From: JBJHDF01 sp050486405
Lineage (GTDB): Bacteria; Pseudomonadota; Gammaproteobacteria; Pseudomonadales; Cellvibrionaceae
DNA: 37,063 nucleotides
Direction of reading: 5' to 3'
NCBI GenBank assembly: GCA_050486405.1
Contig: JBJHDF010000031.1
Span: forward strand, 1 to 37,063
Part shown: positions 13,586 through 24,181 of the stretch, piece after piece
Layout of the letters: every line of letters starts with the position of its first letter
Position numbering within the stretch: the first letter of the stretch is position 1
Notes under the pieces: generated by a model
The model's input: the letters and a program-made list of their open reading frames with translations, nothing else
Told to the model about the DNA's origin: nothing
Databases searched by the model: none
Translations under genes and position numbers: made by a program

Positions 13586-14786
13586 TGATGCGGACATATT
13601 CATAGGAGAGGTCGCTGGTCCAAAGAACTTCCCGACAGTCCCCTCGCCCCAACTGAATACGAATCACGATGTCCTCTCCGGACACCGCCTGCTGGCCCTG
13701 CGCTTCGGTATAACCCGGTGCCCGGCCACCGTCGGCGACGATCACGGCGTCGTTCAGAGATACTTGCACCCGGCTGACATCCAGGTTCTCGACGCCGGCG
13801 TAGCCGATAGCCGCCACTATGCGCCCCCAGTTGGGGTCCGAGGCAAACAGCGCCGTCTTGACCAGCGGCGAGTGCGCCACGGCGTAGGCCACGGCCAGAC
13901 ACTCGTCCCGGTCGGCGCCGCCAGACACGTCCACCGTGACAAACTTGGTGGCCCCTTCGCCGTCCCGGACTATGGCCTGGGCCAGTTCGGTGTGAGCGCG
14001 CACTATCAGGTCGCGCAAGGCGTCGTGCAGGGGATGGCTGTCGTCGGCGATCTCCTCGATACCAGCCTCGCCAGTGGCCATCAGCACACAGGCATCGTTG
14101 GTGGAGGTGTCGCCGTCGATGGTGATGCGGTTGAAGGACAGGTCCGCCGCCGCCCGGCTCCATTGCTCCAACAGCCTTTGTGCCACTGGTACGTCAGTGG
14201 CGATATAGGCCAGCATGGTGGCCATATTGGGCCGGATCATGCCGGCGCCCTTGGCGATGCCGGTCACCGTGATCCGGTGCCCCTGAAACTCCAGCTGTTC
14301 GGAAAAACCCTTGGGCCGGGTATCGGTGGTCATGATGGCACGGGCCGCCCGCTCCCAGCCCTCCTCTCTCAAATCGGCAAAGGCGGCGGGCACGGCGGCT
14401 ACCAGCTTGTCCAGCGGCAGGGGTTCGCCGATCACGCCGGTGGAAAAGGGCAGCACCTGCCCCGGCTCCACCCCGCCCCGCTCCGCCACGGCGGCGCAAC
14501 TGGCCAAGGCATCGGCCATGCCGCGCTCACCGGTGCAGGCATTGGCATTGCCGGAGTTGACCAGCAGATAGCGCGGCGCCATTTGCGCCAGATGTCGGCG
14601 GCAGAGTGTTACCGGCGCGGCGCAAAAGGCGTTGCGGGTAAATACCCCCGCCGTTCGGCTGCCCGGCGCCAACGCCAGCAACAACAGATCGTCCCGGCCG
14701 GCATACTTGATGCCGGCCTGGGCCACCCCCAACCGGAGACCGGGCACGGGGTGCATGACGGGAAATTCAGCGGGTCCTACAGCCAT
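13566..14786 (-). CDS. argJ: Bifunctional ornithine acetyltransferase / N-acetylglutamate synthase ArgJ
   Basis: This 406-residue Ntn-type enzyme transfers acetyl from N-acetylornithine to glutamate in the cyclic arginine pathway. The ATG at 14786 follows GAGGT at 9 bp; the longer upstream frame reads into the secA end. It is self-cleaved between Ala189 and Thr190 in PNMATMLAYIATD, with Thr190 as nucleophile. The oxyanion-hole STG is in LPFSTGVIGEPLP near 114-124. Substrate segments TTDTRPK, GIAKGAGMI, GDTSTNDACVLMATG, EGATKF and DPNWGRI are present, and the C-terminus is the conserved SYEYVRINADYRS. It is 22 bp downstream of secA and overlaps the next gene. Whether it is mono- or bifunctional cannot be told from sequence. 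Confidence 0.96.
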   Translation of the reverse strand: MAVGPAEFPVMHPVPGLRLGVAQAGIKYAGRDDLLLLALAPGSRTAGVFTRNAFCAAPVTLCRRHLAQMAPRYLLVNSGNANACTGERGMADALASCAAVAERGGVEPGQVLPFSTGVIGEPLPLDKLVAAVPAAFADLREEGWERAARAIMTTDTRPKGFSEQLEFQGHRITVTGIAKGAGMIRPNMATMLAYIATDVPVAQRLLEQWSRAAADLSFNRITIDGDTSTNDACVLMATGEAGIEEIADDSHPLHDALRDLIVRAHTELAQAIVRDGEGATKFVTVDVSGGADRDECLAVAYAVAHSPLVKTALFASDPNWGRIVAAIGYAGVENLDVSRVQVSLNDAVIVADGGRAPGYTEAQGQQAVSGEDIVIRIQLGRGDCREVLWTSDLSYEYVRINADYRS

Positions 14787-14808
14787 GATGGCAATACCTC
14801 TGGAAGCC

Positions 14809-17511
<2,703 letters not shown>

Positions 17512-17529
17512 GAAAGCTACTCTGCCTGA

Positions 17530-17535
17530 ATTATC
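17530..17535 (-). promoter_or_regulatory. Possible -10 box for secA
   Basis: GATAAT on the minus strand, 19 bp upstream of the secA ATG, matches five of six -10 bases. No good -35 stands at normal distance, though two TTGCCG copies lie 19 bp or more upstream within a GCCGGC-rich hairpin. The 5' leader would be very short. Confidence 0.25.
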
Positions 17536-17610
17536 CGTACATACGACTTTTGGCCGGCAAGCCGGCAAAAACTGGAGGGGTGCCCGCGACGAGCGGACCG
17601 GAGAAGGGAA

Positions 17611-18543
17611 TTATCGACTGGTGCGATGGATATAGGCGGCCGGGTCCACTGTGCGACCGTTCTTATGCACTTCAAAATGTACATGGGGCCCGGTGGCCCG
17701 GCCGGTGGAGCCCAACAGGGCAATGACCTGCCCCTTTTTCACCACGTCACCAACCTGTACCAGGTTTTCCTTGTTGTGCGCGTAACGGGTAACGAAACCG
17801 TTGCCGTGATTGATTTCCACCATATTGCCGTAGGCCTGGCGCGAAGCGGACCAGGTAACCACGCCAGCGGCCACGGCTATGACGTCGGACCCCTCCCTGC
17901 CGGCAAAGTCCACACCGCTGTGAAAAGCGCTCTGACCGGTGAAGGGGTCCACCCGACGGCCGTAGCGGGAGGAAATCCAGCCGCGGGTCACCGGTCGGCC
18001 AGCGATAAAGACATCTTCGCTGAACTTGCGCTTGGCCAGCAGCGCTTCCAGAGTTTCCAACTGACGCTCGCGGTTCTCGATCTGCGCGGCCAGTTGATCG
18101 ATCATGGACAGGAAGTCCGGCGCCACATAGGCCTCGCCTAAACCCGAAAGCTCAGGACCACCCAGCGCGGGGGGCAGGCTGAAATCAAATTCGCCCTGAT
18201 CGAGCCCCGCACTTATGGTCAGTTGCTCCCCCAGCGCGTCGAGACGCATCAGCCGGGCCTGGAGCTCCGCAAAGCGCAGGGTCAGAGCGGCCACCTGGGC
18301 CTGGGACTCTCTGGTCACACGCTCCACATCCGCCCGTTGCTCAGCCAGCGCTGCTTCCCAGGCTTGGCGAGCCTCGGCAGTAAACAGGTCGTCACCACCC
18401 TGGCTGCTGTTCCAGCTATAGGCCAGGAGACCCGCCATGGCCGGCATACCCAGCAGGCAAACGGACAGCAGGGCACGGGTCCAGCCGCCCAGCGTGATGC
18501 TGCGCGTGTGTCCGTGATGCTTGCTGACCAGGATTATTTTCAT
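17611..18543 (-). CDS. M23-family (LytM) peptidoglycan endopeptidase or divisome regulator
   Basis: This is a 310-residue envelope protein. A cytoplasmic basic start (VSKHHGHTRSI) leads to one hydrophobic segment at about 22-43, a membrane anchor or uncleaved signal. Coiled-coil-like helices follow at about 55-110 and 143-172 (EALLAKR), then a C-terminal LytM domain from about 185. All zinc ligands are present: H208 and D212 in FHSGVDFAG, H287-x-H289 in GPHVHFE, with H256 in YAHN. It is therefore likely an active DD-endopeptidase rather than an EnvC-like pseudo-enzyme. The position between lpxC and secA at the end of the dcw region matches Pseudomonas. A role in septal wall processing is inferred from context. 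Confidence 0.92.
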   Translation of the reverse strand: MKIILVSKHHGHTRSITLGGWTRALLSVCLLGMPAMAGLLAYSWNSSQGGDDLFTAEARQAWEAALAEQRADVERVTRESQAQVAALTLRFAELQARLMRLDALGEQLTISAGLDQGEFDFSLPPALGGPELSGLGEAYVAPDFLSMIDQLAAQIENRERQLETLEALLAKRKFSEDVFIAGRPVTRGWISSRYGRRVDPFTGQSAFHSGVDFAGREGSDVIAVAAGVVTWSASRQAYGNMVEINHGNGFVTRYAHNKENLVQVGDVVKKGQVIALLGSTGRATGPHVHFEVHKNGRTVDPAAYIHRTSR

Positions 18544-18606
18544 AGAAGCAGGATATTACCGGAAAATTCCCTGCTTAGGCACAGGGTTTTATTACATTCT
18601 AGCGGC

Positions 18607-18615
18607 TTTATAACA
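18607..18615 (-). promoter_or_regulatory. Candidate extended -10 promoter for the M23 peptidase gene
   Basis: TGTTATAAA on the minus strand is an extended -10 (TG-N-TATAAA) in an AT-rich stretch about 65 bp before the ATG. No strong -35 is present. A nearby TAGAAT is an alternative. Confidence 0.4.
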
Positions 18616-18686
18616 ATTTCTTATATTATTGCCCCGCAAGAACGGATTTTATATAACCTCAGGTAATTAAAAAGGCGATCCAATTG

Positions 18687-18715
18687 AGCCCCGGCCCTCT
18701 AAGCCGAGGCTTTTT
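18687..18715 (+). terminator. GC hairpin with T-run, downstream of lpxC
   Basis: AGCCCCGGC (18687-18695) and GCCGAGGCT (18703-18711) pair with one mismatch around a 7-nt loop. A TTTTT run follows on the plus strand only. Read on the minus strand the hairpin has a G-U wobble in place of the mismatch but no T-run directly after it. It is 5 bp after the lpxC stop, so it may still end lpxC transcripts. The orientation is puzzling because both neighbouring genes are on the minus strand. Confidence 0.5.
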
Positions 18716-18720
18716 CGGCG

Positions 18721-19632
18721 TCAAACCGCCAACAAAGGCTTTACATAAGAAATAGGGGCCGTGGATTCATCGTCAAAGGTGACCACTTCCCAGGCGTCTT
18801 TCTGGGCAATCAACTGCCGCAGGGACTTGTTGTTCAGGGCATGACCGGATTTGTGGGCGCGGAATTCACCGATCAGACTGTTGCCCAGCAGGTAGAGGTC
18901 GCCGATGGCATCCAGCACCTTGTGCTTGACGAACTCGTCCTCGTAGCGCAGGCCGTCCTCGTTGAGTATCCGATAGTCGTCCACCACTATGGCATTGTCC
19001 ACACTCCCGCCCTTGGCCAACCCCTTGGAGCGCAGGTACTCGATCTCGTGCATAAAGCCAAAAGTACGGGCGCGGCTGACTTCCTTGACAAAGGAAGTAC
19101 TGGAGAAATCCACCGACGTGGCCAGGGTGCGGTCCCGGAACACCGGATGATCGAATTCGATGGAGAAGGTGACCTTGAAGCCCTCGAAGGGCAGAAAACT
19201 GGCGTGCTTGTCGCCGTCGGTGACGGTCACCGGCTTTTTGATACGAATAAACTTCTTGGCGGCCTCCTGCTCCTGGATGCCCGCCGACTGAATCAGGAAC
19301 ACGAAGGGCCCGGCGCTGCCGTCCATAATAGGCACCTCCGAGGCGCTGACCTCGACGATGGCATTGTCAATACCCAGGCCGGCCATGGCGGACAGCAGAT
19401 GCTCCACGGTGGAGACCTTGATTTCACCCTTGACCAGGCTGGTGGAGAGCGTGGTGTCGCCCACGTTCTCGGCCTTGGCTTCGATCTCGACAGCGGGGTT
19501 CAAATCCACCCGGCGGAAAACGATGCCGGAATCGATGGGCGCGGGGAGCAGCGTGAGGAAGACTTTTTGCCCGGTGTGCAGACCGACGCCGGTGGCACGG
19601 ATGGCGTTTTTGAGGGTACGCTGTCTGATCAT
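18721..19632 (-). CDS. lpxC: UDP-3-O-acyl-N-acetylglucosamine deacetylase LpxC
   Basis: This 303-residue zinc enzyme performs the first committed step of lipid A synthesis. Zinc ligands H78 (STVEHLLSA), H237 and D241 (FVKHKVLDAIGD), and the catalytic His264 (KSGHALNNK) are all present. Other signatures are IRATGVGLHTG near the start, EVPIMDGSAGPF at 99-110, and SRARTFGFMHEIEYLRSKGLAKGGS. Length matches the family. The C-terminus ends with a polar tail (WEVVTFDDESTAPISYVKPL), the region by which FtsH degrades LpxC in E. coli; whether that applies here is unknown. It has a 303-bp leader region of its own, so it is probably transcribed separately as well as from ftsZ read-through. Confidence 0.98.
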   Translation of the reverse strand: MIRQRTLKNAIRATGVGLHTGQKVFLTLLPAPIDSGIVFRRVDLNPAVEIEAKAENVGDTTLSTSLVKGEIKVSTVEHLLSAMAGLGIDNAIVEVSASEVPIMDGSAGPFVFLIQSAGIQEQEAAKKFIRIKKPVTVTDGDKHASFLPFEGFKVTFSIEFDHPVFRDRTLATSVDFSSTSFVKEVSRARTFGFMHEIEYLRSKGLAKGGSVDNAIVVDDYRILNEDGLRYEDEFVKHKVLDAIGDLYLLGNSLIGEFRAHKSGHALNNKSLRQLIAQKDAWEVVTFDDESTAPISYVKPLLAV

Positions 19633-19805
19633 TGGTGTGCAGGTTCCTACCTAGAATGAGGTGTGCCGGGCAGCGACGGAGCGCTTCCGGGCCTGTTTTT
19701 GCCATGTTTTAGGGCGGCAAATGACACAACCGCAGCAGCGCGGCTCGCCGGCAAACGCCCGTGACGCCCTACTGAACGCCGTCACGCTTGTACAAAAAGC
19801 GCCCT

Positions 19806-19834
19806 ATCTTAGCAGATCAATTCTGAATGCACCA
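19806..19834 (-). promoter_or_regulatory. Candidate lpxC promoter
   Basis: On the minus strand TAAGAT (19811-19806) could be a -10 box, with TGGTGC 17 bp upstream as a poor -35. The predicted start near 19799 would give a leader of about 167 nt. The 303-bp gap after ftsZ makes a separate promoter likely, but this exact site is only a guess. Confidence 0.35.
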
Positions 19835-19840
19835 GAAACC

Positions 19841-19910
19841 ACGGTCCCTGCGCGCTCCCGGCGCTTCGGGACACTTCCCACATCCCTGTGGGTCGGTCCC
19901 TGGGCGCTGT
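19841..19910 (-). other. Cluster of CsrA-type AGGGA motifs with a SELEX-like hairpin after ftsZ
   Basis: Reading the minus strand just past the ftsZ stop there are CCAGGGACC, then CCCACAGGGATGTGGG, then GCGCCGGGAGCGC, then GCAGGGACC. The second is a 5-bp stem (CCCAC/GTGGG) with loop AGGGAT. It contains ACAGGGATGT, the core of the CsrA SELEX consensus RUACARGGAUGU. An outer GGGAC/GTCCC pair encloses it. It could be a CsrA-bound ftsZ 3' UTR or lpxC upstream region, a small Csr RNA, or a copy of a dispersed repeat. Confidence 0.5.
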
Positions 19911-19935
19911 TTCAGGTATTGATCAGCGGGTTGGC

Positions 19936-21096
19936 TCAGTCCGCCTGGCGGCGCAGGAAAGCCGGAATATCCAGATATTCCAGCTCCGAGTCCGCCACTG
20001 GCGCCGCAGCCGTTGACGCCCCACCCTGGCTGGCGCTGTTGCGCATCACCGTAGGCCTGTCCAGGGCACTGTAATCCACCGGGCCGGAACGGCGGGTGTT
20101 GTCCACCACCACCTTGGTGGCGGCCTGGCGCTGCTCGGCGGAAATGCCCAGACCAGTGGCCACCACCGTAACCCGCAGCTCGTCGGACATCTCCGGGTCG
20201 ATAACAGTTCCCACCACCACCGTGGCATCCGGGGAGGAAAACTCGGCGATGGTCTCGCCCACTTCCGAGTATTCACCCAGGGACAGATCGATACCGGCGG
20301 TGATGTTCACCAGTATGCCGCGGGCGCCCTGCAGGTTGACGTCCTCCAGCAGCGGGCTGCGAATGGCCGCCTCCGCCGCTTCCCGGGCCCGGTTCTCGCC
20401 GGTGGAGCGGGCGGAACCCATCATGGCCATGCCCATCTCGGACATGACGGTGCGCACATCTGCGAAGTCGACGTTGATCATGCCGGGACGGATGATCAGA
20501 TCGGCAATGCCCTGCACCGCGCCCTGCAGCACACCATTGGCGGCCTTGAAGGCGTCCAGCAGGCTGGTGGTTTTGCCCAGCACCGTCAGCAGCTTTTCGT
20601 TGGGAATGGTGATCAGGGAGTCCACCTTGTCCTGCAGCTCCTTGATGCCACCCTCGGCCACCAGCATGCGCTTGCGGCCTTCAAACGGAAACGGCTTGGT
20701 CACCACCGCCACGGTGAGAATATCCAGATCCCGGGCGACTTCCGCCACCACCGGCGCGGCGCCAGTGCCGGTACCACCACCCATGCCGGCGGCGATAAAC
20801 ACCATGTCCGAGCCACGCAGGGCTTCGGCAATGCGCTCGCGGTCTTCCATGGCGGCCTGGCGACCGACTTCCGGATTGGCGCCGGCGCCCAGGCCCTTGG
20901 TCATATTGGTGCCCAGTTGCAGCACCGTGCGTGCATCCACGTCCTTGAGCGCCTGGGCGTCGGTGTTGGCGCAGATGAATTCCACACCCTGCACCTTGTT
21001 GTTGATCATGTGCTTGATGGCGTTACCGCCACCGCCGCCCACACCCACTACTTTGATCACTGCGTTTTGCGGAACGCTGTCTACGAGTTCAAACAT
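19936..21096 (-). CDS. ftsZ: Cell-division tubulin homologue FtsZ
   Basis: This 386-residue GTPase polymerises into the Z-ring. N-terminal KVVGVGGGGGNAIKHM is at 15-30 and the tubulin signature GGGTGTG at 106-112. The T5-T7 regions (FPFEGRKRM and the NVDFADVRTVM synergy loop with its catalytic Asp) are intact. The C-terminal GTPase-activating domain includes NITAGIDLSLGE, and a short, variable linker leads to the conserved tail LDIPAFLRRQAD that binds FtsA and ZipA. AGGGG 7 bp before the ATG supports the start. It is 37 bp after ftsA, as usual. No clear intrinsic terminator follows, so some transcripts may continue into the AGGGA-rich gap and lpxC. Confidence 0.99.
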   Translation of the reverse strand: MFELVDSVPQNAVIKVVGVGGGGGNAIKHMINNKVQGVEFICANTDAQALKDVDARTVLQLGTNMTKGLGAGANPEVGRQAAMEDRERIAEALRGSDMVFIAAGMGGGTGTGAAPVVAEVARDLDILTVAVVTKPFPFEGRKRMLVAEGGIKELQDKVDSLITIPNEKLLTVLGKTTSLLDAFKAANGVLQGAVQGIADLIIRPGMINVDFADVRTVMSEMGMAMMGSARSTGENRAREAAEAAIRSPLLEDVNLQGARGILVNITAGIDLSLGEYSEVGETIAEFSSPDATVVVGTVIDPEMSDELRVTVVATGLGISAEQRQAATKVVVDNTRRSGPVDYSALDRPTVMRNSASQGGASTAAAPVADSELEYLDIPAFLRRQAD

Positions 21097-21133
21097 AACG
21101 ATTACCCCTCACTTTACCTGAAACAAAAAGAAA

Positions 21134-22369
21134 CTAAAAACCACTCTGAAAAGCCTTCTTCAATTTTGCCCACCAGGGTTCTCCGCTGTCGCGACTGCGG
21201 CCCGTTTCGGCGCCGTCGGCCTGCTGTTTGACGGCGTACTGCAGCAGGCCCACACCGGTGGAGTAAATCGGGTTGTTGACGATATCCGACAACCCTCTGA
21301 TATCGTGCGGTGCGCCGAGACGCACCGGCATATGGAAAATTTCTTCGGCCAGCTCAATCACACCTTCCATTTTGGAGGTGCCGCCGGTGAGCACTATGCC
21401 CGCCGCCACCAGATCCTCGTAGCCGCTGCGCCGCAGCTCCGCCTGCACCAGAGTGAACAGTTCGTCGTAGCGCGGCTCCACCACTTCCGCCAGCGCCTGG
21501 CGCGACAGGTTGCGCGGTTTGCGATCGCCGACGCTGGGCACCTTGATGGTTTCGTCGGGCCCGGTGAGTTTGGCCAGCGCACAGGCGTACTTGATCTTGA
21601 TTTCCTCGGCGTGGGGCGTCGGTGTGCGTAGCGCCATGGCGATGTCGTTGGTCACCTGATCACCGGCGATGGGAATCACACCGGTGTGGCGAATGGCGCC
21701 GTCGGTGAAAATGGCGATATCGGTGGTGCCGCCGCCGATATCCACCATACACACCCCCAACTCGCGCTCGTCATCGGTAAGCACCGCGTAACTGGAAGCC
21801 AGCTGTTCGAGAATCATGTCTTCCACTTCCAGACCGCAGCGACGAATGCACTTTTCGATATTCTGGGCGGCGTTCACGGCGCAGGTCACCAGATGCACCT
21901 TGGCTTCCAGCCGCACGCCAGACATACCCAGCGGCTCCTTGACGCCTTCCTGTTCGTCGATCAGAAATTCCTGGGGCAGTATGTGCAGAATCTTCTGGTC
22001 TGCCGGTATGGCCACTGCCTGGGCAGCGTCGATCACCCGCTCCACGTCCTGGGAAAACACTTCCCGATCCTTGATCGCCACTATGCCGTGGGAATTCAGG
22101 CTGCGAATGTGGCTGCCCGCGATGCCCACATACACCGAGTGAATCTGGCAGCCGGCCATCAGTTCGGCTTCCTCCACCGCCCGCTGTATGGATTGCACCG
22201 TGGACTCGATATTCACCACCACGCCCTTTTTCAGGCCGGTGGATCTGTGGGAGCCGATGCCGGCGATTTCCAGCTGCCCTTCCGGCGTGATGGCGCCGAC
22301 AATGGCCACCACCTTGGAGGTGCCAATATCCAGGCCAACAATCATTTTATTGCCACCGGTATCTGCCAT
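21134..22369 (-). CDS. ftsA: Cell-division actin homologue FtsA
   Basis: This 411-residue actin-fold ATPase tethers FtsZ to the membrane and recruits later division proteins. The phosphate-1 loop is GLDIGTSKVVAIVG near 13-26. The 1C domain follows (GIAGSHIRSLNSHG, KDREVFSQDVERVI), then phosphate-2 CMVDIGGGTTDIAIF and the adenosine motif VLTGGTSKMEG. The C-terminus ends with an amphipathic helix, WWAKLKKAFQSGF, the membrane-targeting sequence. GGAGG upstream supports the ATG at 22369. It follows ftsQ by about 30 bp. Length is normal. Confidence 0.98.
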   Translation of the reverse strand: MADTGGNKMIVGLDIGTSKVVAIVGAITPEGQLEIAGIGSHRSTGLKKGVVVNIESTVQSIQRAVEEAELMAGCQIHSVYVGIAGSHIRSLNSHGIVAIKDREVFSQDVERVIDAAQAVAIPADQKILHILPQEFLIDEQEGVKEPLGMSGVRLEAKVHLVTCAVNAAQNIEKCIRRCGLEVEDMILEQLASSYAVLTDDERELGVCMVDIGGGTTDIAIFTDGAIRHTGVIPIAGDQVTNDIAMALRTPTPHAEEIKIKYACALAKLTGPDETIKVPSVGDRKPRNLSRQALAEVVEPRYDELFTLVQAELRRSGYEDLVAAGIVLTGGTSKMEGVIELAEEIFHMPVRLGAPHDIRGLSDIVNNPIYSTGVGLLQYAVKQQADGAETGRSRDSGEPWWAKLKKAFQSGF

Positions 22370-22401
22370 CTGTCATGCCCCTCCGGGTTCTTGTATAGCT
22401 T

Positions 22402-23211
22402 TCACAACACATCCTCATCGTTTCGCCAGCGCACCGCCACGCCGTTGCGGTAGCGGATATCAATGGCTTCCACCTCGTCGAGGTATTCCACCAGGTAGCG
22501 GTCGTGGACCAGCAGCAGCCGTCCCATTTTTTCCCGCATATTGCCTCGTCCCACATTCACTTCCACGCCGTTGTTCAGTGTCAGGCGCCAAGCATCCTTG
22601 CTGTCACTGTGCAGTTCCGTAATGCTCAAACCCCGCGAGCGGAACATCTGCGACAGTTCCAGGTAGCGGCGCATCACCGCCACCGAATCCCCGGCGTCGT
22701 GCTGCAACCAGGGCAGCCCCGCCAGATCACCCACCTGCTGCGCGTCGATGATCTCGCCGCGCTGATTGAGAAAGCCGCTGTCGCCCCAGCGGGCGATGGG
22801 TCTTTCCTCAACAATCCGCACCTGCAACACATCCGGCCAGCGCCGCGCCAGACTGGCGCTTTCAATCCAGGGCTCCGCCTCCAGCGTGTGCTTCAACCGG
22901 GCCAGGTCCAGTTGTAAAAAATCCCGATCGATAGCGGTACTGATCACCTCCATCACCCGCTCCTGGCTGACGTGGCGAAACTCGCCTTCCACCGCCACGC
23001 TGGCCACCGGCCGCACAAAAAACTGTCTCACCGGCTCGGCTGCAAAGTACCAACTGCCGCCCAGCACTATGGCCGTCAGCAGCAGTCCCAGGCTGCGATT
23101 CAGCCAGCGTCTGGCGGCAGGCGACAGCCCCGACTCCGTCGCCGGCCGGGTGGCCCCCCTGGGGGATACCCGACGATAGCCCGCCTCCCTTCTGATCCTG
23201 CCGTCGCCCAT
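22402..23211 (-). CDS. ftsQ: Cell-division protein FtsQ
   Basis: This 269-residue bitopic inner-membrane protein joins FtsB and FtsL in the divisome core. The cytoplasmic N-terminus (1-38) is basic. The single membrane helix (SLGLLLTAIVLGGSWYFA) is at about 40-57, followed by a POTRA domain (VASVAVEGEFRHVSQERVMEVI to ARRWPDVLQVRIVEERPIARWG) and the FtsQ beta domain ending KMGRLLLVHDRYLVEYLDEV. FLNQRGEII and the IDIRYRNGVAVRW end are typical. The ATG directly follows the ddlB stop (TGAATG), so translation is coupled. Confidence 0.96.
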   Translation of the reverse strand: MGDGRIRREAGYRRVSPRGATRPATESGLSPAARRWLNRSLGLLLTAIVLGGSWYFAAEPVRQFFVRPVASVAVEGEFRHVSQERVMEVISTAIDRDFLQLDLARLKHTLEAEPWIESASLARRWPDVLQVRIVEERPIARWGDSGFLNQRGEIIDAQQVGDLAGLPWLQHDAGDSVAVMRRYLELSQMFRSRGLSITELHSDSKDAWRLTLNNGVEVNVGRGNMREKMGRLLLVHDRYLVEYLDEVEAIDIRYRNGVAVRWRNDEDVL

Positions 23212-24159
23212 TCAAACGCTGGCGAGCAGAATCGCCAGTACCAGTTGCGCGAACGACAAGCCCGCTGCCCGCGCCGCCATGGGCACCAGGCTGTGCCCAG
23301 TCAGCCCCGGCACCGTGTTGACTTCCAGCAGATAAAAGTTCTGCTGCGCGTCCGCCATCACATCCACCCGACCCCAGTGGCGACAGCCGAGACTGGCGTA
23401 GGCGGCCAACGCCAGTTGCTGAAGCTCCGCTTCTTTTTCCGCCGACAAACCACAGGGACATAAATAGCGGGTGTCGTCGGCCAGATACTTGGCGTCGTAG
23501 TCGTAAAAGGCGTGATCGGTTTCCAGTTTGATCACCGGCAGCGCCTGCCCCTGCAAGATCGCCACTGTGTACTCGCCGCCACGAATCAGCCGCTCGGCGA
23601 GCACACACTGGTCCAGTTGCGCCGCCACGCGGTAGGCGCTGTGCAATTCTTCCGCTGTCCTGGCCAGTGTCATGCCGAGACTGGAGCCTTCGTGGGCGGG
23701 CTTGACCATGACTTCGCCACCCAGTTGCGCCAGCAGTGCCGACCAGTCACTGTTTTCCGCCAGCACCGCAAATTCCGGCGTCGGCAAGCCGATCCCCCGC
23801 CACAGTTGCTTGCTGCGCAACTTGTCCATGGCCAGTGCCGAGGCCGCCACGCCGCTGCCGGTGTAGGGAATGCCCAGATACTGCAGCAACGCCTGCATAC
23901 TGCCGTCTTCACCACCGGAACCGTGCAACGCAATAAACGCGCAGTCCAGTTGTGCCGCCTGAATCTCGGCCACGGCGTCGGTACCGATGTCGATGCTCAC
24001 GTGGTCCAACCCGGCTTCGGCCAGAGCCGCTGCCACGGCGGCTCCGCTTTGCAGGGAAACTTCCCGCTCGCCGGACAGACCGCCGTACAGCACGCCCACG
24101 CGCCCCAGGCGGCGCTTGAGGGTTTCGTCAACGGGTACTGCTATTGCTTCTATTGTCAC
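23212..24159 (-). CDS. ddlB: D-alanine-D-alanine ligase DdlB
   Basis: This 315-residue cytosolic ATP-grasp enzyme makes the D-Ala-D-Ala dipeptide used by MurF. VGVLYGGLSGEREVSL (residues 21-36) holds the N-terminal substrate Glu. HGSGGEDGSMQALL carries the conserved HGxxGEDG, then YTGSGVAASALAMDK and VMVKPAHEGSSLGM. The C-terminal LLEVNTVPGLTGHSLVP provides the Mg2+-binding Glu and Asn and the substrate loop. The position between murC and ftsQ indicates ddlB rather than a second ddlA copy. It starts 22 bp after murC. Confidence 0.97.
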   Translation of the reverse strand: MTIEAIAVPVDETLKRRLGRVGVLYGGLSGEREVSLQSGAAVAAALAEAGLDHVSIDIGTDAVAEIQAAQLDCAFIALHGSGGEDGSMQALLQYLGIPYTGSGVAASALAMDKLRSKQLWRGIGLPTPEFAVLAENSDWSALLAQLGGEVMVKPAHEGSSLGMTLARTAEELHSAYRVAAQLDQCVLAERLIRGGEYTVAILQGQALPVIKLETDHAFYDYDAKYLADDTRYLCPCGLSAEKEAELQQLALAAYASLGCRHWGRVDVMADAQQNFYLLEVNTVPGLTGHSLVPMAARAAGLSFAQLVLAILLASV

Positions 24160-24181
24160 TGTCGTTTTTCCGAAAATTCAG

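Larger units (their letters stand above)
19633..19935 (-). other. 303-bp gap between ftsZ and lpxC: structured leader and CsrA-motif cluster
   Basis: There is no protein gene. In minus-strand order the gap holds the AGGGA-motif cluster (19841-19910), a possible lpxC promoter (-10 at 19806-19811), and a 7-bp stem (CGTGACG at 19760-19766 with CGTCACG at 19780-19786) inside the predicted lpxC 5' leader of roughly 165 nt. The start-proximal part has AGGTAGGA, somewhat far from the lpxC ATG. Confidence 0.6.
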
